Positions 28,360 through 40,772 are shown, counted from the stretch's first letter. The stretch: DNA of 64,000 nucleotides from Desulfovibrio psychrotolerans (GCF_013340305.1 NZ_BLVP01000001.1:434001-498000), one strand, 5' to 3'. The notes: generated by a model not told the origin, from the letters alone. Made by a program: numbers and translations.

Positions 28360-29970
28360 CTATGCCTTGCGGAGCATGAGCCACTGCTGGAAGATGGAGA
28401 GTACGTTGTTTACCAGCCAGTACACCACCAGACCGGAGGGGAAGCTCAGGAACATGAAGGTGAATACCACAGGCAGCATCAACATCATCTTCCTTTGCAG
28501 CGGGTCGCCGGAACTGGGGGTCATAAGCTGTTGCAGCAGCATGGTCAGCCCCATGACAACGGGGGTAATGTAGAACGGGTCGGCCACGGAAAGGTCGGCA
28601 AGCCAGACGTAGTCCGTAAAGGGCAGATTGTGGATGAACGAAGCGTGACGCAGTTCTATGGAATTCATCAGAGCCTGATAAAGACCGAAGAACACGGGAA
28701 TCTGCACCAATACGGGCAGGCAGCCCCCGGCGGGGTTGACCTTGTAGGTCTTGTAGAGGTTCATGACCTCCTGATTCTGCTTTTCCCGGTCATCCGCATA
28801 TTTTTCGCGGATTTTCTGCATCATGGGCTGAAGCTTCTTCATCTGCTCCATGGACTTGTAGCTCTTGTGGGAAAGGGGCCAGAAAGCAAGCTTGATAAGA
28901 ATGGTGAGAATGATGATGGCAACGCCGTAGTTGTTCACATACTTGTGGAAGAAGTTGATCATCTCCACCATGGGCCGGGCAAGAATGGAGAAGAACCCGT
29001 AATCCACGGCGCTTCCGAGCAGGTTGGGCGCCTTTTCCAGATGCATGGAAAGCTTGGGGCCCAGATAATAGCTCGTTCCCGCCTCCACTTCTGCTCCGGG
29101 AGCAAGGCCCAGCGCATTGTGTTCCACAGCCACGCGGTACACACCGTACTGGAACTTGGCCTTCATTGCCACATCAGTGCTTTCCGGCGCGATGGCGGCA
29201 AGGAAGTAGTTGCTCTCAACCCCGGCCCAGAGCAGGGGGAGCCGCTTGGCAAGCCCTGCTTCCAGATCCTTGGCATCGGCTTCGCTGTCCAGCCCTTCCG
29301 AGTCGGAGAACCAAGCCACCTTGGTGGGGTTGTACTTATCTTCCGGACCGCTCAGGGAAGACGCCCCAAGCGTGAAGTCCAGACGCACGCTGCGCGGGGT
29401 TTCCCCGGCGTTCAGCAGACGGATCTTTTCTTTGACGACGTAGGAATCGGCAAAGAAATGCAGTTCACGCACAACGCGGATGCCTTCCACCTCGCCGGTG
29501 AAGACAAGCAGCCCGCTCTTTTCGCCTTGCAGCGCAAGGTTATCGCCTTCAAAGCTCCACTGCCCTTCCACCCACGAACGTTTGCCGTCCAGCATAACGC
29601 CCAGCGCGCCAAGGTTGGCGGCTGCTTCGCCCACCATATCCACCAGCGGCGAATATTCCGCGATGGTTTCCTTGTAGTCGTTCAGGGTAAAGGACTTGAG
29701 CACGCCGCCCTGCGAATGGAAGGTGGCGGTATAGAGAGGGGTGGAAACGGTAACTTCGCGCCCTTCAGTGGGCTTGAACTCAACAATGGCGGGGGCATCC
29801 ATGCCCGAATCAAAGGAAGGCTGACCGGCTTCCTGCGGTGCGGCGGGCGCAGCCTGTTGCTGGGCAACGGGCTGCTTGGATATCCACCCCATGTAATCCG
29901 CCAGATAATTCCAGCCTACAGTTACGAGCAGACAAAGCACCACAGCGATCATTATGCGCTTGTTATCCAT
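28360..29970 (-). CDS. yidC: Membrane protein insertase YidC
   Basis: 536 aa from the second ATG (29970, MDNKRIMIAVVLCLLVTVGW); ATG 29973 is one codon upstream with tighter SD spacing. N-terminal TM, a large periplasmic beta domain (about residues 60-330) as in Gram-negative YidC, then the conserved five-TM insertase core including PMVEMINFFHKY, the coiled cytoplasmic loop (KSMEQMKKLQPMMQKIREKY) and NPAGGCLPVLVQIPVFFGLY. It inserts proteins into the inner membrane with or without SecYEG. Confidence 0.97.
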   Translation of the reverse strand: MDNKRIMIAVVLCLLVTVGWNYLADYMGWISKQPVAQQQAAPAAPQEAGQPSFDSGMDAPAIVEFKPTEGREVTVSTPLYTATFHSQGGVLKSFTLNDYKETIAEYSPLVDMVGEAAANLGALGVMLDGKRSWVEGQWSFEGDNLALQGEKSGLLVFTGEVEGIRVVRELHFFADSYVVKEKIRLLNAGETPRSVRLDFTLGASSLSGPEDKYNPTKVAWFSDSEGLDSEADAKDLEAGLAKRLPLLWAGVESNYFLAAIAPESTDVAMKAKFQYGVYRVAVEHNALGLAPGAEVEAGTSYYLGPKLSMHLEKAPNLLGSAVDYGFFSILARPMVEMINFFHKYVNNYGVAIIILTILIKLAFWPLSHKSYKSMEQMKKLQPMMQKIREKYADDREKQNQEVMNLYKTYKVNPAGGCLPVLVQIPVFFGLYQALMNSIELRHASFIHNLPFTDYVWLADLSVADPFYITPVVMGLTMLLQQLMTPSSGDPLQRKMMLMLPVVFTFMFLSFPSGLVVYWLVNNVLSIFQQWLMLRKA

Positions 29971-29980
29971 CATGTAGTCC

Positions 29981-30238
29981 TCAAAAACTCCTGTGCAAGG
30001 GGGATTGACGCCGAAGGGGAGGGACGGGATCATAGCCGCCGCGGCTGAAGGGATGACACCGCAAAATGCGCCACACCGCCAATGCGGTTCCCTTGAAAAC
30101 GCCATGACGCAACACGGCTTGCGCTGCGTATTCTGAACACGTGGGCACAAATCGGCAGGCAGGTGGAAACAATGGTGATATGCACCGCTGGTAGAAGCGG
30201 ATTGGCAGCACCAGCAACCTTTGTGCGAGTGTTTTCAT
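29981..30238 (-). CDS. yidD: Membrane protein insertion efficiency factor YidD
   Basis: 85 aa. [20 protein letters not shown], then [13 protein letters not shown] and [15 protein letters not shown] are the complete YidD signature. It overlaps rnpA by four bases, and yidC starts 10 bp after its stop. Confidence 0.96.
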   Translation of the reverse strand: MKTLAQRLLVLPIRFYQRCISPLFPPACRFVPTCSEYAAQAVLRHGVFKGTALAVWRILRCHPFSRGGYDPVPPLRRQSPLHRSF

Positions 30239-30591
30239 GACGCTTCGCTTCCCGACTTCGGGGTACTGTTTTCGCAGATTGTGCGGAGAAGAGGCAGCAG
30301 TTCCTGCGAAACGCTCTTCAGGTTCACCCTGTCCGGGTCCATGCTGCGCTTGGGCACCACGGCGATATCCAGACTACCACATATTTCATGCTGGTTGAGC
30401 CGGAAGAACTCGCGGATCACACGTTTTATGCGATTGCGCGTGACTGCCGGCCCCGTTTTTCTGGTTACCGCCATCCCCATCCGCCAGCCGGGCTCTCCGG
30501 AGGGACGGAACAGAACAAACAGGATGAAATTTTTTGAAAAGTAACGGCGGCCTGTATTGTAACAGCTGACAAAATCAGGCCGCCGGATCAA
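30235..30591 (-). CDS. rnpA: Ribonuclease P protein component
   Basis: 118 aa with a TTG start at 30591; no ATG or GTG is available upstream in frame before the rpmH stop. It has the short IRRPDF opening, a central beta strand (FILFVLF), and the RNA-binding motif [16 protein letters not shown]. It is the protein subunit that helps RNase P RNA cut tRNA 5' leaders. Overlaps yidD. Confidence 0.93.
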   Translation of the reverse strand: MIRRPDFVSCYNTGRRYFSKNFILFVLFRPSGEPGWRMGMAVTRKTGPAVTRNRIKRVIREFFRLNQHEICGSLDIAVVPKRSMDPDRVNLKSVSQELLPLLRTICENSTPKSGSEAS

Positions 30592-30611
30592 ACGATGCGC
30601 TCTCGGATGCG

Positions 30612-30746
30612 TTAGGCAGATAATCTCTTACGCCCCTTCGCACGACGACGACGCAGAACAGCGCGACCACCCACGGTCTTAAGGCGAGCGCGAAAACCGC
30701 ATGCGCGTGCACGTCTGATTTTGCTCGGCTGATACGTTCTCTTCAT
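30612..30746 (-). CDS. rpmH: 50S ribosomal protein L34
   Basis: 44 aa read from the reverse strand: [20 protein letters not shown], then a [20 protein letters not shown] stretch. This is full-length L34. The start ATG 30746 has AAAGGAG upstream. First gene of the rpmH-rnpA-yidD-yidC-jag cluster. No dnaA or oriC is seen beside it, unlike in many bacteria. Confidence 0.98.
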   Translation of the reverse strand: MKRTYQPSKIRRARACGFRARLKTVGGRAVLRRRRAKGRKRLSA

Positions 30747-30777
30747 GGGAATACTCCTTTAAAAAAATGAACGGACC

Positions 30778-30806
30778 CTTTTACAGTGTAAAACGGCCCG
30801 CGTCAA
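30778..30806 (-). promoter_or_regulatory. Likely rpmH promoter
   Basis: On the reverse strand TTGACG (30806-30801), 17-bp spacer, TAAAAG (30783-30778), about 32 bp upstream of the rpmH start; TGTAAA with a 15-bp spacer is the alternative -10. The remaining gap to 31139 holds no supported gene. Confidence 0.5.
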
Positions 30807-31038
30807 GTTTGACCCGGTGGGGATATACACGCAGTCGCCCCGCTGCCGCGCCGGACAGGGGTTCGCCCGCGCCTGCTCTGGCGACCGCGCAACACCCATA
30901 GGCTGTTTCGTTCATTAATACAAGCGGAAAAGGCCGCTTTTCCCAATTTTCCGCACCTGCGATGCCCGGAGAGCCTTCCCGCAGGCTGCTCACAGCTTAT
31001 GCAGCCAGCCTGATGCTTGCGCAGTGTACCCCGCCGCG

Positions 31039-31071
31039 CATCAGCAGGACATCAGCAGGACATCAGGAGGA
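31039..31071. repeat. 11-bp tandem repeat, three copies
   Basis: CATCAGCAGGA, CATCAGCAGGA and CATCAGGAGGA lie head to tail in noncoding DNA between rpmH and the FlgO-like gene. The period is not a multiple of three, in keeping with a noncoding location. Confidence 0.85.
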
Positions 31072-31139
31072 CACGTGATGCGGGCCACGCAGCGGACGGA
31101 CGCAGAGCATACGGAATACCGGACAGGGCTTGCAGACGG

Positions 31140-31979
31140 CTACTTTATCCCCTCGTCCGGCACACTGGTCATGGGCATGACGGGAGGGTCTTCCGTATAG
31201 GTCTGAGCACTAGGAGATGCAGCTCCTGTCGCCGGGAACGGAGTTCCCGCCGTTCCACGTGGCGGCACATGCCCCACAAGCGGGACTCTGTCCGGCCGCT
31301 GCACGTTCAGGTTCTTAACGGGAGGCAGCGAAACACCATTGCTGGCGTATGCTTCGGGCCTGCCGGCAAAGGATGACCACATGCTTCCGTCACCGGATGC
31401 CTTGCGGCCCTGCTGCAACAGACTGCGCACCTCGCCCCTGTTGGGAAGATAGTATTCGTAGGCTGCCACCACCGCGCCATCATCCAACCGGATGAGGCGC
31501 AGCGAAAAATACACTGCGGACAGGCTTTCCGTATAGCTGCCCACCAGCACTGCCTGCGCGGCATACTCTGTCTGCATCAGCCGGGCCACATCGCGCGAGA
31601 GCATAAACTCCCCTTCATGCGGGCGCATGACCATGCTGCTGCGCAGGCGCGAGTCCACAATGCGGTATCCGTATTGGCTGAGCCGCGACCCCACCTGCTG
31701 CATGACCACCCTGCCGAGGCCCGAGGTCTTTTCCAGATCGTCCAGCTGCACCATACTGGCCACCAGCACCGGGCTTTCTTTGCTGAGGCGGGCGGAAAGC
31801 ATGTTGTGCAGCACATCGGCAGCATAATGGCTGGAGGCCACAAGCACCGAACCGCCGTTCTGGGGCGCGGGGGCAGCCTCGTACTGCGCCGGCTGGCGGG
31901 GAACGGCCCCCTGACCGGCAAGGGCGTGGCCCGCTATCAGCAGAGCCGCAGCGGCGAACAGGCAAGAGAGAATTTTCAT
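31140..31979 (-). CDS. FlgO-domain outer-membrane-type protein
   Basis: 279 aa from ATG 31979 with GGAGG eight bases upstream (the ATG at 31985 is too close to that site). Signal peptide MKILSCLFAAAALLIAGHAL. The mature part matches the FlgO pattern: SSHYAADVLHNMLSARLSKE, VASMVQLDDLEKTSGLGRVV, GYRIVDSRL, then AVLVGSYTESLSAVYFSLRL. In Vibrio FlgO is an outer-membrane protein needed for flagellar stability and motility. The last 80 residues are Pro-rich and probably disordered. Twelve bp after the lipoprotein gene, so the two are one operon. No flagellar structural gene is in the window. Confidence 0.75.
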   Translation of the reverse strand: MKILSCLFAAAALLIAGHALAGQGAVPRQPAQYEAAPAPQNGGSVLVASSHYAADVLHNMLSARLSKESPVLVASMVQLDDLEKTSGLGRVVMQQVGSRLSQYGYRIVDSRLRSSMVMRPHEGEFMLSRDVARLMQTEYAAQAVLVGSYTESLSAVYFSLRLIRLDDGAVVAAYEYYLPNRGEVRSLLQQGRKASGDGSMWSSFAGRPEAYASNGVSLPPVKNLNVQRPDRVPLVGHVPPRGTAGTPFPATGAASPSAQTYTEDPPVMPMTSVPDEGIK

Positions 31980-31991
31980 GGCCATCGCCTC

Positions 31992-32690
31992 CTACTGGCT
32001 GGTCACACGCACGGGGCGGGACCGGAATTCCTGAACGAAATGGCCGGGGGCGAGCGGGTCTACATACTGCTCGAAATCCGGGTCATTGATGTAATAGACG
32101 GAAGATGTGTGCACCACATAGCGGTTGTTGTAGGACATGGAGACTGAGATAAGCATCTCGTGGTTGGATACGCCGGTTATGGCCCCGCTGGCAAAGTCTG
32201 CCAGCACCCCGGCACCGATGGCGGCGGGAATCCACTCCGCCATGGAGTCCAGAGCACGGGCCACGCTTATTCCTGCGGCTATGGAGGTGAAGGTGCCTAT
32301 GGGCGGCCGCTGTGCCCGTGAGGAGTGCAGGATGGAGAGCACGTCGAACTCCACATCTACCACATCGCGCTCACGGTGGAGCGAAACCTGCATTCCGCGC
32401 GAGACAAGTTCGCTGGTCAGCAGCTTGTAAAAACCCATGGCAAAGGGGCGGCTGTTGGGCGGCTGCACGTACAGCGGCTTCATGAGCAGGTCGTCACGAT
32501 CACCTATGGCTTTTAAAATACGGTCGGCCACATCGCCTGCAAGAACCTGCCAGTGCCCGGCCGACTGCATTTTGAACTGCCAGTCTGCCTTATGCGTAAC
32601 CGGCACAGGCACCTGCGACCGATATGCCTCGCACCCCGCGAGCAGAGTCGCGCAGGCAAGCAGCAAGCATCCGAAGGTATATCTTTTCAT
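31992..32690 (-). CDS. Lipoprotein of unknown function, partner of the FlgO-like protein
   Basis: 232 aa from ATG 32690. MKRYTFGCLLLACATLLAGC ends in a lipobox (LAGC), so the mature protein is lipid-anchored at Cys20. The rest has GFYKLLTSELVSRGMQVSLH, a glycine/alanine-rich stretch near the middle that may be a membrane-inserting or amphipathic segment, and HEMLISVSMSYNNRYVVHTS. I do not recognise the family. Cotranscription with the FlgO-like gene suggests a cell-surface or flagellum-related role. Confidence 0.75.
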   Translation of the reverse strand: MKRYTFGCLLLACATLLAGCEAYRSQVPVPVTHKADWQFKMQSAGHWQVLAGDVADRILKAIGDRDDLLMKPLYVQPPNSRPFAMGFYKLLTSELVSRGMQVSLHRERDVVDVEFDVLSILHSSRAQRPPIGTFTSIAAGISVARALDSMAEWIPAAIGAGVLADFASGAITGVSNHEMLISVSMSYNNRYVVHTSSVYYINDPDFEQYVDPLAPGHFVQEFRSRPVRVTSQ

Positions 32691-32813
32691 GGTCGCCCCC
32701 AATATGACGGACGCAATGACATTTGCACGGCAACAGACGAGGGGCACGCTCCACACCCGTCCTGCATCCTTCTCATCGGCCACAGGGGCACAAACCTTTA
32801 GGGGCACAAAGGA

Positions 32814-33152
32814 CTACACAAGCTCTTCATGCAGTTCCCACAGCGCGCTCACCAGCGCAGCACGGCAGGGTTCCACGGCATCCGCATCGCGCACGCAGGC
32901 CGCCTCCAACGCGGCAGCCGCCCTGCTCACACGCATGGCTCCCACGTTGGCTGCATCGCTTTTCAGCCTGTGCGCTTTGGACTTGATGGTATTCGTATCG
33001 CCCCCTACGACGGTGGTGAAAAAATCCGTCCACTCCCCAAGTTCCTTACTGAACAGAACGATGAGAGTTTCCAGCGACTGACGGTCTATGCCCAGCAGTT
33101 CCATGGCGGCTTCACGGTCCAGCGCCTTGCAGTTTTCAGACGGGGTTTGCAT
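32814..33152 (-). CDS. Stand-alone HPt (histidine phosphotransfer) protein
   Basis: 112 aa. KSKAHRLKSDAANVGA matches the HPt signature with His61 as the phosphorylation site; the flanking sequence fits a four-helix bundle. HPt proteins pass phosphoryl groups from a receiver of a hybrid kinase to a response regulator. The nearest hybrid kinase (35567-38026) ends in a receiver and has no HPt of its own, so the two could be partners, with groESL lying between them. Confidence 0.82.
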   Translation of the reverse strand: MQTPSENCKALDREAAMELLGIDRQSLETLIVLFSKELGEWTDFFTTVVGGDTNTIKSKAHRLKSDAANVGAMRVSRAAAALEAACVRDADAVEPCRAALVSALWELHEELV

Positions 33153-33231
33153 ACAATAGATTCCTCGCGGTGTTCAGATGACAAAAGAATGGAAGCCGGA
33201 CACGCCCCTTCTTCACACTATTTTCTCTTGC

Positions 33232-33266
33232 GGAAAAAGGAAAGGGCCGGAGCGAACTCCGGCCCA
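33232..33266 (-). terminator. Intrinsic terminator of groESL
   Basis: GGGCCGGAG (33244-33252) and CTCCGGCCC (33257-33265); read leftwards the stem is followed by TTTCCTTTTTCC. About 30 bp after the groEL stop. Confidence 0.85.
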
Positions 33267-33292
33267 TACAATCAGGGACAATACGGGGCAGC

Positions 33293-34954
<1,662 letters not shown>

Positions 34955-34971
34955 CTAGCTAATGAGAGAAG

Positions 34972-35256
34972 TTAAGCGATGATTGCAAGGATGTCGTCTT
35001 CGCGCATCACCAGATAGTCCACACCGTCGATCTTGATCTCGGAGCCTGCGTACTTGTTGAAGAGCACGCGGTTGCCGACAGCAACGGTCATGGCGATGGC
35101 GTTGCCGTTTTCCACCTTGCCGGGGCCAACGGCCACGACTTCACCGCGGGAAGGCTTTTCCTTGGCGGTGTCGGGGATGTACAGACCGCCAGCGGTCTTT
35201 TCTTCGGCTTCCAGACGCTTCACCAGAACTCGATCGCTCAGGGGCTTCAGATTCAT
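34972..35256 (-). CDS. groS: Co-chaperonin GroES
   Basis: 94-95 aa from ATG 35256 ([20 protein letters not shown]) with GGAGG upstream; the frame to 35307 is an artefact. The mobile loop [16 protein letters not shown] and roof loop are intact. First gene of the CIRCE-controlled operon. Confidence 0.98.
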   Translation of the reverse strand: MNLKPLSDRVLVKRLEAEEKTAGGLYIPDTAKEKPSRGEVVAVGPGKVENGNAIAMTVAVGNRVLFNKYAGSEIKIDGVDYLVMREDDILAIIA

Positions 35257-35297
35257 ACTATAAACCTCCAACATTACTTGTATTAATCTGGTTTTAC

Positions 35298-35322
35298 TAG
35301 CACTCACCTACGACGAGTGCCA
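35298..35322. promoter_or_regulatory. CIRCE element (HrcA operator) upstream of groES
   Basis: TAGCACTC-N9-GAGTGCCA at 35298-35322, with inner arms GCACTC/GAGTGC and exactly nine bases between. It lies 42 bp upstream of the groES start and predicts HrcA repression. A TTGACA at 35362-35357 on the reverse strand with TGAAAA 16 bp on may be the promoter. Confidence 0.9.
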
Positions 35323-35421
35323 GCACAGGACGGCTTTTCACCCTCTCCTGCTCTTCTGTCAAGCCAGAAGAGCACTTTCCGCGCAAGGCGCAGCAAAAAG
35401 CCGCTAGGACTACACATGAAA

Positions 35422-35443
35422 AGCCCGCAGAAATCGCGGGGCT
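35422..35443 (-). terminator. Weak hairpin downstream of the hybrid kinase gene
   Basis: AGCCCGC (35422-35428) pairs with GCGGGGCT (35436-35443) with one bulge, followed leftwards by TTTTCA. An AT-rich palindrome (TTTAATAT/ATATTAAA, 35552-35571) overlaps the kinase stop. The region 35323-35566 holds no supported gene. Confidence 0.4.
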
Positions 35444-35566
35444 GACTTACCGGGAGCCGTAAAACCTACCCGGCGCTGAGGGGATAATAAAGCAGTTTTT
35501 CACGATGAAAAGGGGGAGCAGAATAATTTTTTAAAATTTTCTCAATACTCCTTTAATATCAGCATA

Positions 35567-38026
<2,460 letters not shown>

Positions 38027-38038
38027 CGCACCATCCCC

Positions 38039-38782
38039 TTATTGCGGGAAATTGAAACAGGGATAGGCGAATCCCCATTTCTCATAAATTTCACGCAGTT
38101 CCCCTGTATTATGCAGGCGTTCCATACCCCGGGCGTACCACTGCTCAATGGCTCTGCCCCGTGGTGAATCCAGCAGCACGGGAAAATACTGACGCCTGCC
38201 TGCCACCTGAATGGCATAATCATCCCTGTTAAACGGGATGCGCGCGTCCGCAAGCGATTCCTGTATGAAGTTCAGATCGTCCACATAGTAATCCGCCCGC
38301 CCCAGAAGAACCATGGACAGCGCGGCGTCCGGCGTTCTTACTTCACGCATGGTCACGGACTCCGGAAAATTCCTCTCTGAATAGTACCCCATACGGAATA
38401 CCACGGTTTTTCCCGCCAATGTTTGCGGCCCCTCCCACTCCGGCTGCTGCCTGCGGTTGAAAAAAACGTGAAAATCCGCCTCATACATGGGATATCTGGC
38501 AACAAAGAGCGGTTCGGCCGCCCTGTCGCGACAGGTCATCATATCTGCCCTGCCCGCCTGAACCAGATCATTGGAGCGTTGCGGGGGAGCGTATGTGCGC
38601 GCGATATGCACCCCTTGCCGCGTGAATATGTTATCCAGTATTTCATGATACAGCCCTGTACCATCGCGGTTTGTGAAGCGTTCCCATTCCGGACCGACCA
38701 CAACCACGGCTCCCAGATCAGCAGCACACAACGCACGGGCAAACGCAAGAATCAGAAAAAAAGCCAGTCCCGTCCGCCTCAT
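38039..38782 (-). CDS. Periplasmic family-3 solute-binding protein, paralog 1, probable kinase partner
   Basis: 247 aa from ATG 38782 with AGGGG upstream; the frame to 38860 is less likely. Signal peptide MRRTGLAFFLILAFARALCA. The mature part follows SBP_bac_3 order: WERFTNRDGTGLYHEIL, the GRADMMTC motif, TVVFRMGYYSE, LLGRADYYVDD, and YEKWGF near the C-terminus. Clearly a duplicate of the gene at 38894-39634 with the same motifs throughout. No permease or ATPase accompanies it, and the hybrid kinase gene begins 12 bp later, which points to sensing rather than uptake. Confidence 0.85.
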   Translation of the reverse strand: MRRTGLAFFLILAFARALCAADLGAVVVVGPEWERFTNRDGTGLYHEILDNIFTRQGVHIARTYAPPQRSNDLVQAGRADMMTCRDRAAEPLFVARYPMYEADFHVFFNRRQQPEWEGPQTLAGKTVVFRMGYYSERNFPESVTMREVRTPDAALSMVLLGRADYYVDDLNFIQESLADARIPFNRDDYAIQVAGRRQYFPVLLDSPRGRAIEQWYARGMERLHNTGELREIYEKWGFAYPCFNFPQ

Positions 38783-38893
38783 CCGTTGCCCCCTGTCACG
38801 CGCCTGATGCATCATGCAAAAATTCCTATGCATAATGCCATAATGGACACGCAGACGCAACGCCGCAAGCCATAAAAAGCAAAGCTGCCCCGG

Positions 38894-39634
38894 CTACTCC
38901 TGCGAATAACGGGGATACGGGAAGCCCCATTTTTCGAAAATAGGTTTGAGCCTGCCTTCGCGGATAAGCTGCTCCATGCCGTTGTCGTACAGGTCGCGCA
39001 CCTTGTTGCCCCGTTCAGAAAGAAGCAGCACGGGATGGTAGGTTCTGTATCCGGCTACCTCCACTCCGTATTCGGCGGGATTGAACGGAATCTTGTTCTG
39101 ACGGATGGAGTCGTCTATAAAGGATAAGTCGTCCACATAAAAATCGGCCCGCCCGAGCAGCACCATGCCCAGCGCCGCACTGCCCGTCTTTACTTCCCGC
39201 GCCTGTATGGGCACGTGGAAGTTGGCTTCTGCATAGTAGCCTATACGCCAGACAACGGAACGGTCCCGGAGCGATTCGCCCCCTTTCCACTCCCCGATGC
39301 GTTCCTTGTTGAAGAACACATGGTAGGCCCCTTCGTACATGGGATATTTGGCCAGTTGCAACGGAGCCACGGCCACGTCATGACAGGTCATCATATCCGC
39401 CCTGCCGGAACGGACAAGATCATATCCCCTCTCTGAAGGCACATACTGCCGCACGACTGCTATTCCGTGCAGAGCAAAAACTTCGTTCAATATCTCATGA
39501 TAGAGACCGGTTCCATCTTTATTCGTAAATCTTTCCCATGAGGGACCGACGACTATCACTTCATCGATATTTTGAGCAAAAGCATTGCCTAAGCAAGCGC
39601 AAAACAACCATACAACAAATATTGCCGTACGCAT
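38894..39634 (-). CDS. Periplasmic family-3 solute-binding protein, paralog 2
   Basis: 246 aa. Signal peptide MRTAIFVVWLFCACLGNAFA. Shares WERFTNKDGTGLYHEIL, SGRADMMTC, LLGRADFYVDDLSF and FEKWGFPYP with paralog 1. Start ATG 39634 has GGTGAG five bases upstream, but that site lies in the 3' arm of an 11-bp hairpin (39640-39687). Upstream on the same strand, 99 bp away, is the cyclodipeptide synthase. A 111-bp gap separates it from paralog 1. Confidence 0.85.
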   Translation of the reverse strand: MRTAIFVVWLFCACLGNAFAQNIDEVIVVGPSWERFTNKDGTGLYHEILNEVFALHGIAVVRQYVPSERGYDLVRSGRADMMTCHDVAVAPLQLAKYPMYEGAYHVFFNKERIGEWKGGESLRDRSVVWRIGYYAEANFHVPIQAREVKTGSAALGMVLLGRADFYVDDLSFIDDSIRQNKIPFNPAEYGVEVAGYRTYHPVLLLSERGNKVRDLYDNGMEQLIREGRLKPIFEKWGFPYPRYSQE

Positions 39635-39687
39635 AAGTACTCACCGCCTGTATGCTACACACCCTACAACAGGCAACAGGCGGTGAG
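39635..39687 (-). promoter_or_regulatory. Hairpin that can hide the ribosome binding site of paralog 2
   Basis: Perfect 11-bp inverted repeat CTCACCGCCTG (39640-39650) and CAGGCGGTGAG (39677-39687) with a 26-nt loop. On the transcript the 3' arm ends in GGTGAG, the Shine-Dalgarno site of the gene starting at 39634. The loop carries a second GCCTGT copy that could pair with the same ACAGGC, giving two competing folds. There is no T run, so a plain terminator is unlikely. Confidence 0.5.
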
Positions 39688-39733
39688 CAATAGTGTTTTG
39701 CAACATCCTTCCGCTTTGTGCGAGTGCACCATC

Positions 39734-40570
39734 TTATACAGGAATGTGAGTGCCCGAACAAACAGCAGTTTCCCGGAACTGTTCCACACCTCCCGTACCG
39801 GGAACTCCTCCCCCGTCGCGCCGCGAAATGCGAACGCGCAGCCAGCGGCACTGGCAGCCGGATATAATACGATAAAGCTCCATTAACGGGTCAAGCCGGT
39901 TAGTATGGGGGTACACGAAGTGATGTTCCGGAAACTGTTCCGGGATCATGCGCAACTGAATGGCGTGTTCTTCGAGCAGATACTCGCGGCTTAACGCCGC
40001 AACACGTGCCCGTTCCGATTCACCGGCATCTGCCGCGCAGGCAGACCGCACAAAATGGCCCACCATTTCATCCACAAGATGATTTGCGCAGTAACTCTTG
40101 GAGCACAGCGCATCCAGCTCGCGGCGGTGACGCATGTAAGCCTCTGAATGCAGCAACTCTCCCCAGTAGACAACACGGCACGGTATGGAAAGGTCTTTCC
40201 AGTGAGCGCTGTTGGCTGCAACCCACTGCCTGCCTTTCTCCAGCGCGCGCGACAATGCTTGCTCCGCATCGAGTGACGCATCTTCAATGACCAGCGTGTG
40301 CCTGTGCAACACGTCGGACACAATGATCACACATTCTTTGAAACTTTTTTCCACCAACCGCATAATGGACGCAAACTTGCCACCCTCATGGTACTCCTGC
40401 CCGAGGCTGATGGGCACAAAACAGATATTGTCGTACAGGGCCTGTTTTTCGAACTGCAGATTCCTGAACTTGGCCACATACAGTTCCCTGCCGGATGCAG
40501 CTTCTGCAAACGCCTTCTGCGCGTCAGACCGGATACCCTGATTGGGTGAGATTTTGTCATCGTGCCACAT
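39734..40570 (-). CDS. tRNA-dependent cyclodipeptide synthase, XYP subfamily
   Basis: 278 aa, ATG 40570 with AAGGAG upstream. The motifs fit cyclodipeptide synthases (CDPS), which take two aminoacyl-tRNAs and make a cyclic dipeptide. Ser55 (PISLGQEYH) matches the acyl-accepting Ser37 of AlbC; Tyr197 and Glu201 (REYLLEEHA) match Tyr178 and Glu182; Tyr220-Pro221 (FVYPH) match Tyr202 and residue 203. The Ser-to-Tyr distance is 142 against 141 in AlbC, and the next 23 against 24. Gln58 replaces Asn40 of the NYH type, so this is the XYP type. Residues about 243-278 (Gly/Arg-rich) extend beyond usual CDPS length. Product amino acids cannot be read. No oxidase, P450 or methyltransferase is adjacent; two binding proteins and a sensor kinase follow on the same strand. 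Confidence 0.82.
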   Translation of the reverse strand: MWHDDKISPNQGIRSDAQKAFAEAASGRELYVAKFRNLQFEKQALYDNICFVPISLGQEYHEGGKFASIMRLVEKSFKECVIIVSDVLHRHTLVIEDASLDAEQALSRALEKGRQWVAANSAHWKDLSIPCRVVYWGELLHSEAYMRHRRELDALCSKSYCANHLVDEMVGHFVRSACAADAGESERARVAALSREYLLEEHAIQLRMIPEQFPEHHFVYPHTNRLDPLMELYRIISGCQCRWLRVRISRRDGGGVPGTGGVEQFRETAVCSGTHIPV

Positions 40571-40641
40571 GCTCCACTCCTTATTTGTGAAGAGGTATTT
40601 AGTGACACGCTATTTATCAGTTTGCCTATATAATGAAAACG

Positions 40642-40676
40642 AAAAAACCCTCCACACAGCCATATTGCGGAGGGTT
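40642..40676 (-). terminator. Intrinsic terminator of the ABC-F gene
   Basis: AACCCTCC (40646-40653) and GGAGGGTT (40669-40676), followed leftwards by TTTTTTCG. It separates the ABC-F transcript from the cyclodipeptide synthase, so that gene should have its own promoter in the AT-rich 40571-40640, where TATTTA occurs twice 15 bp apart. Confidence 0.8.
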
Positions 40677-40772
40677 CCCTTTAACACACGGGAAATTCAG
40701 AGAGTAATCACAGATATGCAACCATAACAACGCGAGGCGCGCTCTTAGCCGCCCGCAACGCTTCTTCTGCCG

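Noticed and set aside
30747..31139. Replication origin beside rpmH
   Set aside because: rpmH often neighbours dnaA and oriC, but I see no dnaA gene, no DnaA-box cluster and no AT-rich unwinding region here.
39635..39687. Intrinsic terminator after the cyclodipeptide synthase
   Set aside because: The stem is perfect, but the 26-nt loop and lack of a T run make termination unlikely, and the 3' arm covers a start site.
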